64,000 bases of DNA from Oscillospiraceae bacterium (GTDB lineage Bacteria > Bacillota > Clostridia > Oscillospirales > Acutalibacteraceae), in the NCBI GenBank assembly GCA_003538135.1, contig DPOR01000003.1:1-64000 (forward strand). The letters run 5' to 3'. The position numbers and the translations under genes are program-made. Below the pieces are notes generated by a model that was given only the letters and a program-made list of their open reading frames with translations, was not told the origin of the DNA and did not search any database. Positions 1 through 8,290 of this stretch are shown here, piece after piece; within the stretch, counting starts at the first letter, position 1; each line of letters starts with the position of its first letter.

Positions 1-140
1 CCCGCAGTCGAGCGGGCGAGAGCGGCCGCCGCGGAGAGAGACGCGGAATCGAGAAATTTCGATACCGCCGCCGGGATATTTTCTCTTTGAGCCTTTTCGA
101 TGTTCTCCGATATGTATGCTCTCAGTATGCTGCCTTCCAT
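1..140 (-). CDS. Hypothetical protein, N-terminal fragment (cut by window edge)
   Basis: A minus-strand frame stays open from an ATG at 140 to the window edge and gives about 46 residues beginning MEGSILRAY. An AGGGG ribosome site lies eight or so bases upstream of the ATG, and an extended -10 promoter lies just beyond it. The visible part is helical and alanine-rich, with no motif I recognise. It is divergent from the PucR-type regulator downstream, so it could be that regulator's target, but this is only suggested by position. Function unknown. Confidence 0.55.
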   Translation of the reverse strand, partial: MEGSILRAYISENIEKAQRENIPAAVSKFLDSASLSAAAALARSTA

Positions 141-170
141 TTTTGCGCCCCTTTTTCGCTTTCTCGGCTC

Positions 171-179
171 ATTATACCA
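171..179 (-). promoter_or_regulatory. Extended -10 promoter for the partial gene at 1-140
   Basis: Read on the minus strand this is TGGTATAAT, a perfect -10 hexamer with the TGn extension. There is no good -35 at 17 bp, which is usual for extended -10 promoters. It lies about 30 bp upstream of the start codon at 140. Confidence 0.5.
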
Positions 180-291
180 TAAAAATCGTGCGGAGAAAAG
201 CGCCCCAAACCCCCTATGTGGAATTCTATGGACAAAATGACCAAAGATCAAATCCACTAAAAGCAAATCATAAAATTTGTTGGAAATAGAT

Positions 292-319
292 AAAAACAGG
301 TGCATTTTCGCCTGTTTTT
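292..319. terminator. Terminator-like hairpin in the 141-461 intergenic region
   Basis: An 11-bp stem (AAAAACAGGTG paired with CGCCTGTTTTT, one G-U) encloses a 6-base loop and carries an A run on one side and a T run on the other, so it could terminate in either direction. It sits in the middle of a 321-bp gap between two divergent genes, where a terminator is not expected. The rest of the gap is AT-rich; a TATAAT at 376-381 could be the -10 of the PucR-type gene but has no convincing -35. Confidence 0.5.
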
Positions 320-461
320 GAAAAAAATCCTTTATTTTACATATTTTTTAGCCCCGTATGTATTGCAATTAAGCGTATAATTGTGTAAAATGTCTATAGC
401 GCAGTTGTCAAAATGTCTAAAATGGCAGAAGTTGAAATTATTCAGAATAGGGGTAGATACT

Positions 462-1544
462 ATGTCAAACAGGCTTTTCCAGGGTGTCATTCATCAGATG
501 CGCGACGCTGTTGACAGAACGATCGGCGTTATCGACGAGACAGGCACTATAATCTCCTGCAGCGAGCTGGGCAAAATAGGCGAGGTTATCTCGAACGCTT
601 CGCAGATTTTTTCAGAGGACGGCGACCGTATATTAAACGGCTGCACCTACCGTTCGTTCGGCTCTCATATGCAGGCAGAGTATGCTGTTTTCATCGACGG
701 CGAAGATGAGCTTGCAGGCAAATATGCGGATATCTGCTGCGTGGCGCTGAGCAATATCAAGCAGTGCTACGACGAGAAATTCGACAGGGGCAACTTCGTC
801 AAGAACGTTATTCTTGACAACATACTTCCCGGCGACATCGCTATCAAGGCGCGTGAACTTCGCTTCAACAGCGATGCCGTGCGCACCGTTCTTCTCATAA
901 GAATCACCGAGCATAACGATTCCGCGGCGTTCGACGTTATCCAGAATCTGTTCCCGGACAAGACCAAGGATTTCGTCATCAACATAAACGAGAATGAGAT
1001 AGCTCTCGTCAAGGAAGTTCGCAGCAATATCGAGACAAAGGATCTCGAGAAGCTCGCGCGCTCCATTTCCGATTCTCTGACAACTGACCTTTATATCCAC
1101 GCATATGTCGGCATAGGCACGACCGTCACGGGCGTCAAGGAGCTTGCCCGCTCGTTCAAGGAGGCTCAGATAGCCCTCGAGGTCGGCAAGGTGTTCGACA
1201 CGGAAAAGACCATAGTCAGCTACGACAATCTCGGCATAGCAAGACTTATCTATCAGCTTCCCACTACGCTGTGCGATATGTTCATGAGCGAGGTGTTCAA
1301 GCGCGGCTCGATTGACAGCCTCGATCAGGAGACGCTGTTCACCATTCAGCGCTTCTTCGAGAACAACCTCAATGTTTCCGAGACCTCCCGCAAGCTCTTT
1401 GTCCACCGCAACACGCTGGTTTACAGACTCGAGAAGATAAAGAAGCTCACCGGCCTCGACCTTCGCGAGTTTGACGACGCCATCGTCTTCAAGGTGGCTC
1501 TTATGGTCAAGAAGTATCTCGATGCAAAGCCCGTTAAGTACTGA
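462..1544 (+). CDS. PucR/CdaR-family transcriptional regulator
   Basis: A 360-residue regulator of the PucR/CdaR (sugar-diacid regulator) type. The last ~60 residues hold the family's PucR-type helix-turn-helix: FFENNLNVSETSRKLFVHRN followed by TLVYRLEKIKKLTGLDL. The middle part (about 130-290) resembles the CdaR GGDEF-like domain without its catalytic signature, and the N-terminus would be the sensing part. I start at ATG 462 because it has an AGGGG site seven or so bases upstream; an in-frame TTG at 381 adds 27 residues but has no ribosome site. It stands alone just before ftsE, with only ~65 bp between them, so co-transcription is possible. Family members sense purine-breakdown or sugar-acid signals; the effector here cannot be told. 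Confidence 0.8.
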   Translation: MSNRLFQGVIHQMRDAVDRTIGVIDETGTIISCSELGKIGEVISNASQIFSEDGDRILNGCTYRSFGSHMQAEYAVFIDGEDELAGKYADICCVALSNIKQCYDEKFDRGNFVKNVILDNILPGDIAIKARELRFNSDAVRTVLLIRITEHNDSAAFDVIQNLFPDKTKDFVININENEIALVKEVRSNIETKDLEKLARSISDSLTTDLYIHAYVGIGTTVTGVKELARSFKEAQIALEVGKVFDTEKTIVSYDNLGIARLIYQLPTTLCDMFMSEVFKRGSIDSLDQETLFTIQRFFENNLNVSETSRKLFVHRNTLVYRLEKIKKLTGLDLREFDDAIVFKVALMVKKYLDAKPVKY

Positions 1545-1609
1545 TCTGCGGCGTTTACGGTCGGTATAAAGACGCGAGGGGGATACCGCTTTATATAGGA
1601 GTGAAAAGT

Positions 1610-2575
1610 GTGATTGAATTCAGAGATGTTTCCAAGGTCTATGAGAACGGAACACATGCTCTAAACCATGTCAACATCAAGATAAACAAGGGCGAATTCG
1701 TCTTTGTTGTCGGCGCATCCGGCGCCGGAAAAAGCACCTTCCTCAAGCTTATGATGCGTGAGGAAGTGCCCTCGCACGGAAAAATCATAATTAAAAACCA
1801 AGATTTGAGCAGCCTTACCCGCAGCGAAATACCGTATTTTCGCCGCGGGTTGGGCATAGTTTTTCAGGATTTCCGCCTGATACCCAAGATGACCGTGTTC
1901 GACAACGTGGCCTTTGCCATGCGCGTCATCGGCGCGAAGGAGAATACGATAAAAAAGCGCGTTCCGTTCGTGCTCGACATAGTGGGACTGACGGACAAGA
2001 TGAACTGCTATCCCACCGAGCTTTCGGGCGGCGAGCAGCAGCGCGTGGCTCTTGCCCGCGCCCTTGCGAATAACGCCGACCTCATAATAGCGGACGAGCC
2101 CACGGGCAATGTCGACCCGCGAATGAGCCTTGAGATAGTCGATCTGCTCATGCGCTTAAACAGCGAGGGCACGACGGTCATTATGGTCACCCATGAGCAC
2201 AATCTTGTGCGTATGTATGACAAGCGAGTTATTCTGCTCGAAAACGGAACCGTTGCGGCGGACGGCAAGATGAAGAACTCGGCTCACCGCGAGATAAAGA
2301 TAAAAGGCTCCCTCGGCCGCCCGGCGGACGGCTTTGCGACAAAGTACCTCGACGACGAGGACGGGGAGGCGGGCAAGCCCGAGAAGCTCTCCGAAAAGGC
2401 CGCGGAGATAGCCAACGAGACCGCCGCCGACGATGCTTACAGGCAGGCTCTCGAGAGCTTCGGAAAAGAGAAGGCGGAATACGGGAGCGAATATGACAAC
2501 TCATATTCCTCCGCCGCTGCCGATTATTCGATATACCTCGAGGACGGAGAGGGGGACGAGAGCGATGAAAAATAA
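1610..2575 (+). CDS. ftsE: Cell division ATP-binding protein FtsE with acidic C-terminal extension
   Basis: ATPase of the FtsEX complex, which couples the division machinery or elongation to peptidoglycan hydrolase activation at the membrane. It opens with MIEFRDVSKVYENGTHAL, typical of Firmicute FtsE. Walker A GASGAGKST is at residues 35-43; signature LSGGEQQRVALARAL and Walker B LIIADEPTGNVD follow. GTG 1610 is chosen because AGGAG lies eight bases upstream; an earlier GTG at 1601 overlaps that site. FtsE is normally about 230 residues, but this one is 321: the last ~85 residues form an acidic, low-complexity tail rich in E, D, A and Y. The gene overlaps ftsX by 11 bp, so translation is probably coupled. 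Confidence 0.95.
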   Translation: MIEFRDVSKVYENGTHALNHVNIKINKGEFVFVVGASGAGKSTFLKLMMREEVPSHGKIIIKNQDLSSLTRSEIPYFRRGLGIVFQDFRLIPKMTVFDNVAFAMRVIGAKENTIKKRVPFVLDIVGLTDKMNCYPTELSGGEQQRVALARALANNADLIIADEPTGNVDPRMSLEIVDLLMRLNSEGTTVIMVTHEHNLVRMYDKRVILLENGTVAADGKMKNSAHREIKIKGSLGRPADGFATKYLDDEDGEAGKPEKLSEKAAEIANETAADDAYRQALESFGKEKAEYGSEYDNSYSSAAADYSIYLEDGEGDESDEK

Positions 2576-3488
2576 CGGAAGCCTCGGTTACCTCACCCGC
2601 GAGGGAATGAGGAACCTCTACGTCAACCGTCTTATGAGCATAGCGTCGATTTCCGTGCTGTTCAGCTGCATGGTGATGATAGGCGTCGCGTTTATGATAA
2701 CGGTCAACATCAATATGTTCATCGGCAACGTCGAGGATCAGAATGTTATAATGGTATTCGTCGACGACAACGCCACTCAGGCTGAGACCGACGAGCTCGG
2801 CTCGAATCTGAGAGGGCTCTCAAATGTCCGCGATTGCAAATTCGTCGGCAAGGAGAGCGGCTTCGCTCAGCTCAAGGACGAGATGGGGGACAGCTCCGTG
2901 CTCTTCGACGGGCTGGACAAAAACCCGCTGCCCGATGCATATGAGGTCTCTTTAAAGGATACCGATAAATTTGAAGATACGGTAAAGCGCATATCGGAGC
3001 TTCCGAATGTGCTCCATGTCCGCGAGAACAGGCAGCTTGCCAATCAGCTCGCGGGGCTCAGAAACACGGTCAGCTATATAAGCGTGGGCATGATAGCGCT
3101 GCTTCTGATAGTCTCGCTTTTCATCGTTGCCAATACCATAAGAATAACGATGGACAGCCGCAGACTCGAAATAAATATCATGAAGAGCGTCGGCGCGACG
3201 AGGTGGTTCATCCGCTGGCCGTTTATGATAGAGGGCATGATGCTCGGCGTTATATCCGGCATACTCGCACTGTTAGCCGTCTGGGGCATATATGAATTGG
3301 CGGGCAGAACGCTCGTCAAGAGTCTCGCCGGCATAGGCATGGCGGGAGTCGCCCCGTTCGGCAAATACGCTCTGATATTGCTCGCCGCGTTCATTGTGCT
3401 CGGCGTTCTCGCCGGCGCGATAGGCAGCGCGGTGTCGATAACAAAATATCTCAAGGAAAAGGAGTTCGCGATAGTAGATGAAGAATAA
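2565..3488 (+). CDS. ftsX: Cell division protein FtsX
   Basis: Membrane partner of FtsE, 307 residues, the usual length. It has an N-terminal transmembrane helix around residues 25-50, an extracellular domain of ~120 residues that in relatives binds the peptidoglycan hydrolase, and three C-terminal helices of the FtsX/MacB permease fold, with the conserved stretch RRLEINIMKSVGATRWFIRW. The ATG at 2565 lies inside the end of ftsE; the longer in-frame extension upstream is antisense-like sequence within ftsE and has no ribosome site of its own. It overlaps the following M23 peptidase gene by 11 bp, so ftsE, ftsX and the hydrolase are one translationally coupled unit. Confidence 0.95.
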   Translation: MKNNGSLGYLTREGMRNLYVNRLMSIASISVLFSCMVMIGVAFMITVNINMFIGNVEDQNVIMVFVDDNATQAETDELGSNLRGLSNVRDCKFVGKESGFAQLKDEMGDSSVLFDGLDKNPLPDAYEVSLKDTDKFEDTVKRISELPNVLHVRENRQLANQLAGLRNTVSYISVGMIALLLIVSLFIVANTIRITMDSRRLEINIMKSVGATRWFIRWPFMIEGMMLGVISGILALLAVWGIYELAGRTLVKSLAGIGMAGVAPFGKYALILLAAFIVLGVLAGAIGSAVSITKYLKEKEFAIVDEE

Positions 3489-4782
3489 GCGTAACACATG
3501 GCTCAAAAGAGCGGCGGCGTTTGTTCTTTGCGCGGCGCTCGTGCTTGTGACCGGAGTCTTTCCGACGAGGGTTCAGGCAAAGAGTCTCGATGATCTGAAA
3601 AAGGACTACAACGAGCTCGAAAAAGAGATTGAAGCAAATCAGAAAAAGCTCGAAAATATTCAGAATCAGCAGGCGTCGAATGCGGAGAAGATGAAATTGC
3701 TCTCTTCTCAGGCAGAGGCGATAAGCAGCCAGCTCGACGTTCTGAACTCTCAGCTCTCCGTGCTCAATGCGGATATAGCCGATTACGACAGGGAGATATC
3801 GGCGCTCGACAAGAAGATAGCCGACGCCCAGTCGAAGATAGACAAGATAGACGCGGATATTGCCGCGACGCAGGAGAAAATATCCGAGCGACTGCGCGCC
3901 ACATATATGGCGGGCTCGTCCTCGTGGATAGAGATACTCCTCGAATCGGACAGTATATCGTCTCTGCTGCTGCGTATTCAGCTTTTGGCGAGCGTCACCG
4001 AAAACGACAACAAGCTCATTTCAAAGCTCGAAAAGCAGATAGAGGAGCTCAACGCCGCCAAGGCGGAGCTCGACAAGGACAAGAAGGCTCTCGAGGAGAA
4101 GCGCTCGTTATTGGTCGAGAAAAAGTCCGAGCTCGACAGCAAGAACAAGACACTGTCCTCAAAGCAGAGCGCATATAACGCAAACTACCGCCAGATATCC
4201 GCCCTTATGACTTCGCTCGACAAGAGCAGTGCCGAATATCAGCAGGAGCTGCAGAGGCAGTACCGCAAGCGCGCGGCGTTTGAACGCCAGATAGACCAGC
4301 TTATAAGCGGCGGCTCCCAGGGCGGCGACAACGATTACTATGACAACGGCGAGATGCTTTGGCCCGTTCCGTATAAGAATTCCTACATATCCGCGGGCTA
4401 CGGATACTACGATCCCGAGGGTGACGGAACCTACACCATGCACCCGGCTATCGATATAGTCGTGCGCGAAAACGGCGTCAACGTCTCCTACGGAAAAAAT
4501 ATAATTGCGGCGCAGAGCGGCAAGGTGCTCGTCAGAGGCTATTCCGACGTCGGCGGCAACTATATCACGATAGACCACGGAGACGGATACAGAACATACT
4601 ACGGCCACTGCTCGAAGATAATCGCCTCGGCGGGGCAGTATGTTGAAAAAGGCGAGGTCATCGCCTATATCGGAAACACCGGTTATGTCACCGGCCCCCA
4701 TGTCCATTTCCAGGTCATGCAGGTCAAAAACGGCGTAGTCAACAGGCTCAATCCCTTGAATTTCGTCACGCCTCCGAATTGA
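3478..4782 (+). CDS. Coiled-coil M23 (LytM) peptidoglycan endopeptidase, FtsEX partner
   Basis: Secreted 434-residue murein hydrolase with the EnvC/PcsB-like layout: signal peptide (1-34, ending near VQAKS), long coiled coil (about 35-280, rich in E/K/Q heptads), then a C-terminal LytM domain. Unlike E. coli EnvC, whose LytM domain lacks the metal ligands, this one keeps them: H322 and D326 in HPAID, and H408/H410 in GPHVHF. It is therefore predicted to be an active zinc endopeptidase rather than only an activator. Overlap with ftsX makes it the likely hydrolase gated by FtsEX, as PcsB and CwlO are in other Firmicutes. That link is inference from gene order and coiled-coil architecture. Confidence 0.9.
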   Translation: MKNKRNTWLKRAAAFVLCAALVLVTGVFPTRVQAKSLDDLKKDYNELEKEIEANQKKLENIQNQQASNAEKMKLLSSQAEAISSQLDVLNSQLSVLNADIADYDREISALDKKIADAQSKIDKIDADIAATQEKISERLRATYMAGSSSWIEILLESDSISSLLLRIQLLASVTENDNKLISKLEKQIEELNAAKAELDKDKKALEEKRSLLVEKKSELDSKNKTLSSKQSAYNANYRQISALMTSLDKSSAEYQQELQRQYRKRAAFERQIDQLISGGSQGGDNDYYDNGEMLWPVPYKNSYISAGYGYYDPEGDGTYTMHPAIDIVVRENGVNVSYGKNIIAAQSGKVLVRGYSDVGGNYITIDHGDGYRTYYGHCSKIIASAGQYVEKGEVIAYIGNTGYVTGPHVHFQVMQVKNGVVNRLNPLNFVTPPN

Positions 4783-4810
4783 TTCCAGGCAGGAAGGAAC
4801 GTGAAAGCAA

Positions 4811-6025
4811 ATGAACAAGAAAATTTCGCTCGGACTTGCAATTGCGCTCATTGTTCTGAGTGTAACCGCGAGCTTTGCAATAACCATGTCGGTCTCTCAG
4901 CGTATGTACAACAAGCTGATAACCGACCTTCCCAAGCGCGCGCAGATGTATGACGCGGTTGAAGAGGTCGACAAGATCGTGCGCTCGAAGTATTACGGCG
5001 ACATAGACGAGGCCATGCTTGACTCAAACCTTGAAAACGGCTATATCAACGGCCTCGGCGACAAGTACAGCCGCTATATGAACGCGGACGCCTACAAGCT
5101 CTATTCCTCGAAGCTCGAGGGTCGCAGCGCGGGTATCGGCGTTGAGGTCGAGACCGACCCCGTGAGCGGATATCTGCTCATAACGGAGGTCTATCCCAAC
5201 TCCCCGGCGCAGACCGAGGGCCTTCAAAAGGGCGACAGGATAGTTGCCATAGGCGACGACACGGTAACTGCCGAAAACAGCGCCGAGATGGCGGGCAAAC
5301 TCAGCGGCATAAAGCTGACCTCCGTCAGCCTCACTTACAGGCGCGACGATGTGGACAAATCCGTCAACGTCGTCCTCGGCTACACGAATCAGACCGTAAG
5401 CTACGAGCTTATAGGTACGGTCGGATATATAAAGATATCCGCGTTCTACAAGAACACCTTAAACCAGCTTGAAAAGGCTATAACTCAGCTCAAAAAAGAG
5501 GGCGCAAAGAGCCTTATCTTCGACGTGCGTTCGACCTATGACGGAACCGTCGAGTACACCTGCCGCGTTATAGACCTCCTTGTTCCGACGGCTACCGAGG
5601 GCAACAAGGCAATAGCGACGCTCGTTGACAAGACCGGAAAGACCGTCAAGACCTACAGCTCCGACTCAAAGGATATAATCATGCCCATGGCGGTGCTTAT
5701 AAATTCGGACACTGCGGGCTGCGGCGAGCTGTTCGCCTGCGACCTCAAGGATTTCGGCAAGGCGTTCCTTATCGGCGAAAAGACCGCCGGCAGAGCCGAT
5801 GTGCAGGAGACCTTTGAATTAAGCGACGGCGGCGCAATAGTGCTGACCACCTCGAAGATGCTTCCCTATATCAGCGACAGCTTCGACGGCAACGGGCTGA
5901 CCCCCGATACCGAGATAATTCTTGCCGATTCGCTCAGAGAGAATCTCAGCACGCTCGAAAAGGACAGAGACACCCAGTTACAGGCGGCTATCTCCATGCT
6001 TGCGGGCAACTCATCGGAGGAGTAA
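4811..6025 (+). CDS. S41 (CtpA-like) family protein with degenerate active site
   Basis: A 404-residue membrane-anchored protein: an N-terminal helix (~5-27), a PDZ domain (about 105-175), and a C-terminal S41 peptidase fold. The fold is clear from LINSDTAGCGELFACDLKDF and LIGEKTAGRADVQ, but the catalytic residues are gone. Aligned with the family pattern (S/T)ASASE...GKGxxQ, the nucleophilic Ser is Gly303 and the catalytic Lys is Arg328. The oxyanion motif DLRxNPGG is replaced by DVRSTYDGT. It is thus probably a pseudoprotease keeping PDZ and peptide-binding functions. It follows the FtsEX/M23 genes by 28 bp and precedes a terminator, so it belongs to the same operon; a scaffold or regulator of the hydrolase is a reasonable guess. 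Confidence 0.85.
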   Translation: MNKKISLGLAIALIVLSVTASFAITMSVSQRMYNKLITDLPKRAQMYDAVEEVDKIVRSKYYGDIDEAMLDSNLENGYINGLGDKYSRYMNADAYKLYSSKLEGRSAGIGVEVETDPVSGYLLITEVYPNSPAQTEGLQKGDRIVAIGDDTVTAENSAEMAGKLSGIKLTSVSLTYRRDDVDKSVNVVLGYTNQTVSYELIGTVGYIKISAFYKNTLNQLEKAITQLKKEGAKSLIFDVRSTYDGTVEYTCRVIDLLVPTATEGNKAIATLVDKTGKTVKTYSSDSKDIIMPMAVLINSDTAGCGELFACDLKDFGKAFLIGEKTAGRADVQETFELSDGGAIVLTTSKMLPYISDSFDGNGLTPDTEIILADSLRENLSTLEKDRDTQLQAAISMLAGNSSEE

Positions 6026-6046
6026 TCCGCAAAAAACGATATTTTG

Positions 6047-6076
6047 CCTCCCTGCTTTGAAAGCGGGGAGGTTTTT
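6047..6076 (+). terminator. Rho-independent terminator of the ftsEX operon
   Basis: A 9-bp stem (CCTCCCTGC with GCGGGGAGG, one mismatch), 7-base loop and five T's, 21 bp after the S41-like gene. The rest of the 6026-6302 gap holds the gapA promoter. Confidence 0.85.
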
Positions 6077-6221
6077 CGTTTGCAGATAAATTATAATGCC
6101 CGAAAGCTAAAATACCGGTGCCGTTTTTTCGGCAGTATTATGTCCTTTGCGGCTTTGAAAAACAATATTTTGGGCAGATTAACGAAACTTTTCTCTTATC
6201 TGTAAATTTTTATCAAATTGC

Positions 6222-6250
6222 TTGCATATGGGGACAAAAACGGCTAAAAT
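6222..6250 (+). promoter_or_regulatory. Vegetative promoter of gapA
   Basis: TTGCAT and TAAAAT separated by exactly 17 bp, about 50 bp upstream of the gapA start, giving a leader of roughly 45 nt. The upstream 6170-6220 stretch is AT-rich and could act as an UP element. Confidence 0.7.
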
Positions 6251-6302
6251 ATATGCGGTATGTAACCAATAACCAATTATACTAAATAACGGAGGAATTC
6301 AA

Positions 6303-7376
6303 ATGTCAGTTAAAGTTGCTATTAACGGCTTTGGCCGTATCGGTCGTCTTGCATTCCGTCAGATGTTCGGCGCAGAGGGCTATGAGGTTGTCGCCATCAA
6401 CGATCTTACCAGCCCCGAGATGCTTGCAAACCTTCTCAAGTACGATACCGCTCAGGGCGGCTATTGCGGAAGAATAGGCGAGAATCTTCACACCGTAGAC
6501 TTCAAGGCTGCTGAGTATGAAGAGGACGGCAAGACTGTCAAGGTTCCCGGCGCTATCATAGTTGACGGCAAGGAGATCACCATCTATGCCATGCCCAACG
6601 CCAAGGATCTTCCTTGGGGCGAGCTCGATGTTGATGTTGTTCTTGAGTGCACCGGCTTCTACTGCTCCAAGGCGAAGAGCCAGGCTCACATCGACGCAGG
6701 CGCGAAGAAGGTCGTTATCTCCGCTCCCGCAGGCAATGACCTCAAGACCATCGTCTTCAGCGTCAACGAGGACACCCTCACTGCCGACGACGCTATAATC
6801 AGTGCAGCCTCCTGCACCACCAACTGCCTTGCTCCCATGGCTAAGGCTCTTAACGATTACGCTCCCATCCAGAGCGGTATCATGTCCACCATCCACGCCT
6901 ACACCGGCGACCAGATGATCCTTGACGGCCCCCACAGAAAGGGCGACAAGAGACGTGCCCGCGCAGGCGCTGCCAACATCGTTCCCAACTCGACCGGCGC
7001 TGCTAAGGCTATCGGTCTTGTTATCCCCGAGCTCAACGGCAAGCTTATCGGCTCCGCTCAGAGAGTTCCCGTACCGACCGGCTCCACCACTCTCCTCACC
7101 GCTGTTGTTAAGGGCAGCGACGTGACCAAGGAAGGCATCAACGCCGCCATGAAGGCTGCCGCTTCCGAGTCCTTCGGCTACAACGAGGATCCCATCGTCT
7201 CCTCCGATGTTATCGGCATGAGATTCGGTTCTCTCTTCGATGCAACTCAGACTATGGTTGCTAAGATTGCCGACGATCTGTATGAGGTTCAGGTTGTTTC
7301 GTGGTATGACAACGAGAACTCCTACACCAGCCAGATGGTCAGAACCATTAAGTATTTCGCAGAGCTCAGCAAGTAA
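6303..7376 (+). CDS. gapA: Glyceraldehyde-3-phosphate dehydrogenase (type I)
   Basis: Glycolytic enzyme converting glyceraldehyde 3-phosphate, NAD+ and phosphate to 1,3-bisphosphoglycerate in the cytoplasm. The N-terminal Rossmann motif is NGFGRIGR; the catalytic segment is ASCTTNCLAP with the nucleophilic Cys at residue 171; the C-terminal WYDNENSYTSQMVRT is typical. At 357 residues it is about 20 longer than usual, with extra length around residues 50-90. The start has a perfect GGAGG site. It is monocistronic, between its own promoter and terminator, and its codon use (nearly all preferred codons) fits very high expression. Confidence 0.97.
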   Translation: MSVKVAINGFGRIGRLAFRQMFGAEGYEVVAINDLTSPEMLANLLKYDTAQGGYCGRIGENLHTVDFKAAEYEEDGKTVKVPGAIIVDGKEITIYAMPNAKDLPWGELDVDVVLECTGFYCSKAKSQAHIDAGAKKVVISAPAGNDLKTIVFSVNEDTLTADDAIISAASCTTNCLAPMAKALNDYAPIQSGIMSTIHAYTGDQMILDGPHRKGDKRRARAGAANIVPNSTGAAKAIGLVIPELNGKLIGSAQRVPVPTGSTTLLTAVVKGSDVTKEGINAAMKAAASESFGYNEDPIVSSDVIGMRFGSLFDATQTMVAKIADDLYEVQVVSWYDNENSYTSQMVRTIKYFAELSK

Positions 7377-7391
7377 TCGGCGAAGTTCGGT

Positions 7392-7419
7392 GCCCCGCAC
7401 GAAAGTGCGGGGCTTTTTT
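7392..7419 (+). terminator. Rho-independent terminator of gapA
   Basis: A perfect 9-bp stem GCCCCGCAC/GTGCGGGGC with a GAAA tetraloop and six T's. Confidence 0.95.
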
Positions 7420-7650
7420 GTTATTTAGACAATAACACTGAATTGCAATTACATAAAATTTAAAAAAAGCACTTGCCGAGAAGCATCGTCAACATTGCAA
7501 TTTAGAATTAAAAACACTGAAAAAACATCGTTTTTGTCTGTTTTTTCATCGTTTTTTAAAAAACCGACATTTTTTCGCCGTTATGCTTTAGAATAAAGAG
7601 CACTAAAACAATAGGCTTAATTCATCTCCCTTCGATGCTCCTATGCGACG

Positions 7651-7680
7651 GAAAGCGGGCGGAAGCTCCGTCCGCTTTTC
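7651..7680 (+). other. Stable hairpin upstream of the small gene at 7750
   Basis: GAAAGCGG-G-CGGA pairs with TCCG-T-CCGCTTTTC around an AGC loop. It lies in the 373-bp stretch between gapA and the gene at 7750. It ends in CTTTTCGG rather than a clean T run, so it is a poor terminator; it may be a 5'-leader structure. The rest of the stretch is AT-rich, with a possible -10 (TAGAAT, 7589-7594) lacking a good -35. I see nothing else in it. Confidence 0.4.
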
Positions 7681-7749
7681 GGTTGCGCAAGAGGGGAGGT
7701 TTGAACGGACGGCATAGCCGCGCCTTATAAACTCAAGGGACGGATACTA

Positions 7750-8043
7750 ATGTTGAAAGAATATGACGGGCTTCCCGATATCGGCTCGCGTTATATAATC
7801 GAATGCAGATGCAAAAAAATCGGCGAGGACGGCAGCGAAGTGGGCTGCTATGAGAACACAGTTAACCCCGTCAGCGGATTGGTTTATGCCGAGAACGAGG
7901 AGCAGGCGGTCAGCTACGGCATGGACTTTATCATGCAGTATGCGGGCGATACCCTTCTGCTGGAGGATAACAGCATCCTCTTGCTCGATGAAGAGTGCCC
8001 GATGGATTTGTATTATGACTTTTCGGCAGTCGAAGTAGAATAA
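7750..8043 (+). CDS. Small acidic protein of unknown function
   Basis: A 97-residue acidic protein beginning MLKEYDGLPDIG. I do not recognise its family. It has no signal peptide or membrane segment; the composition (many E/D, Y, L and four Cys) suggests a small soluble folded protein, and the C-terminal half (LLLEDNSILLLDEEC) looks like beta strands. An AAGGGA site lies ten or so bases upstream of the ATG. It is alone between gapA and a two-component system. The opposite strand is also open here, but the + frame has the better start signals. Confidence 0.5.
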   Translation: MLKEYDGLPDIGSRYIIECRCKKIGEDGSEVGCYENTVNPVSGLVYAENEEQAVSYGMDFIMQYAGDTLLLEDNSILLLDEECPMDLYYDFSAVEVE

Positions 8044-8290
8044 CTTTGCTTGAGCCAAAACCGAGGATAATCCCCCAAAACTCCTTCAAAATATCTTTTT
8101 TATCTCCACTTTCTCAACGGGTGCAGACACCGCGGTCAATCGGATTTGCGGCGCCTGCGCCTATTTTTTATTTGCGGGACTGTTTTTCTTGAAACGAGGT
8201 CTCATATGCCGTATAATTATTATAGATAAAGTCGAAGTTTTCGGGCGGCGTTGCCCGTTGACTCTAATGAAAGCTTTTGGGAGGTGCGGT

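Noticed and set aside
381..461. TTG start at 381 for the PucR-type regulator
   Set aside because: No ribosome site in front of it, the TATAAT at 376-381 would overlap it, and ATG 462 has AGGGG upstream.
8150..8172. Terminator after the 97-residue gene
   Set aside because: Only a 4-bp GGCG/CGCC stem before TATTTTTTATTT; too weak to list.
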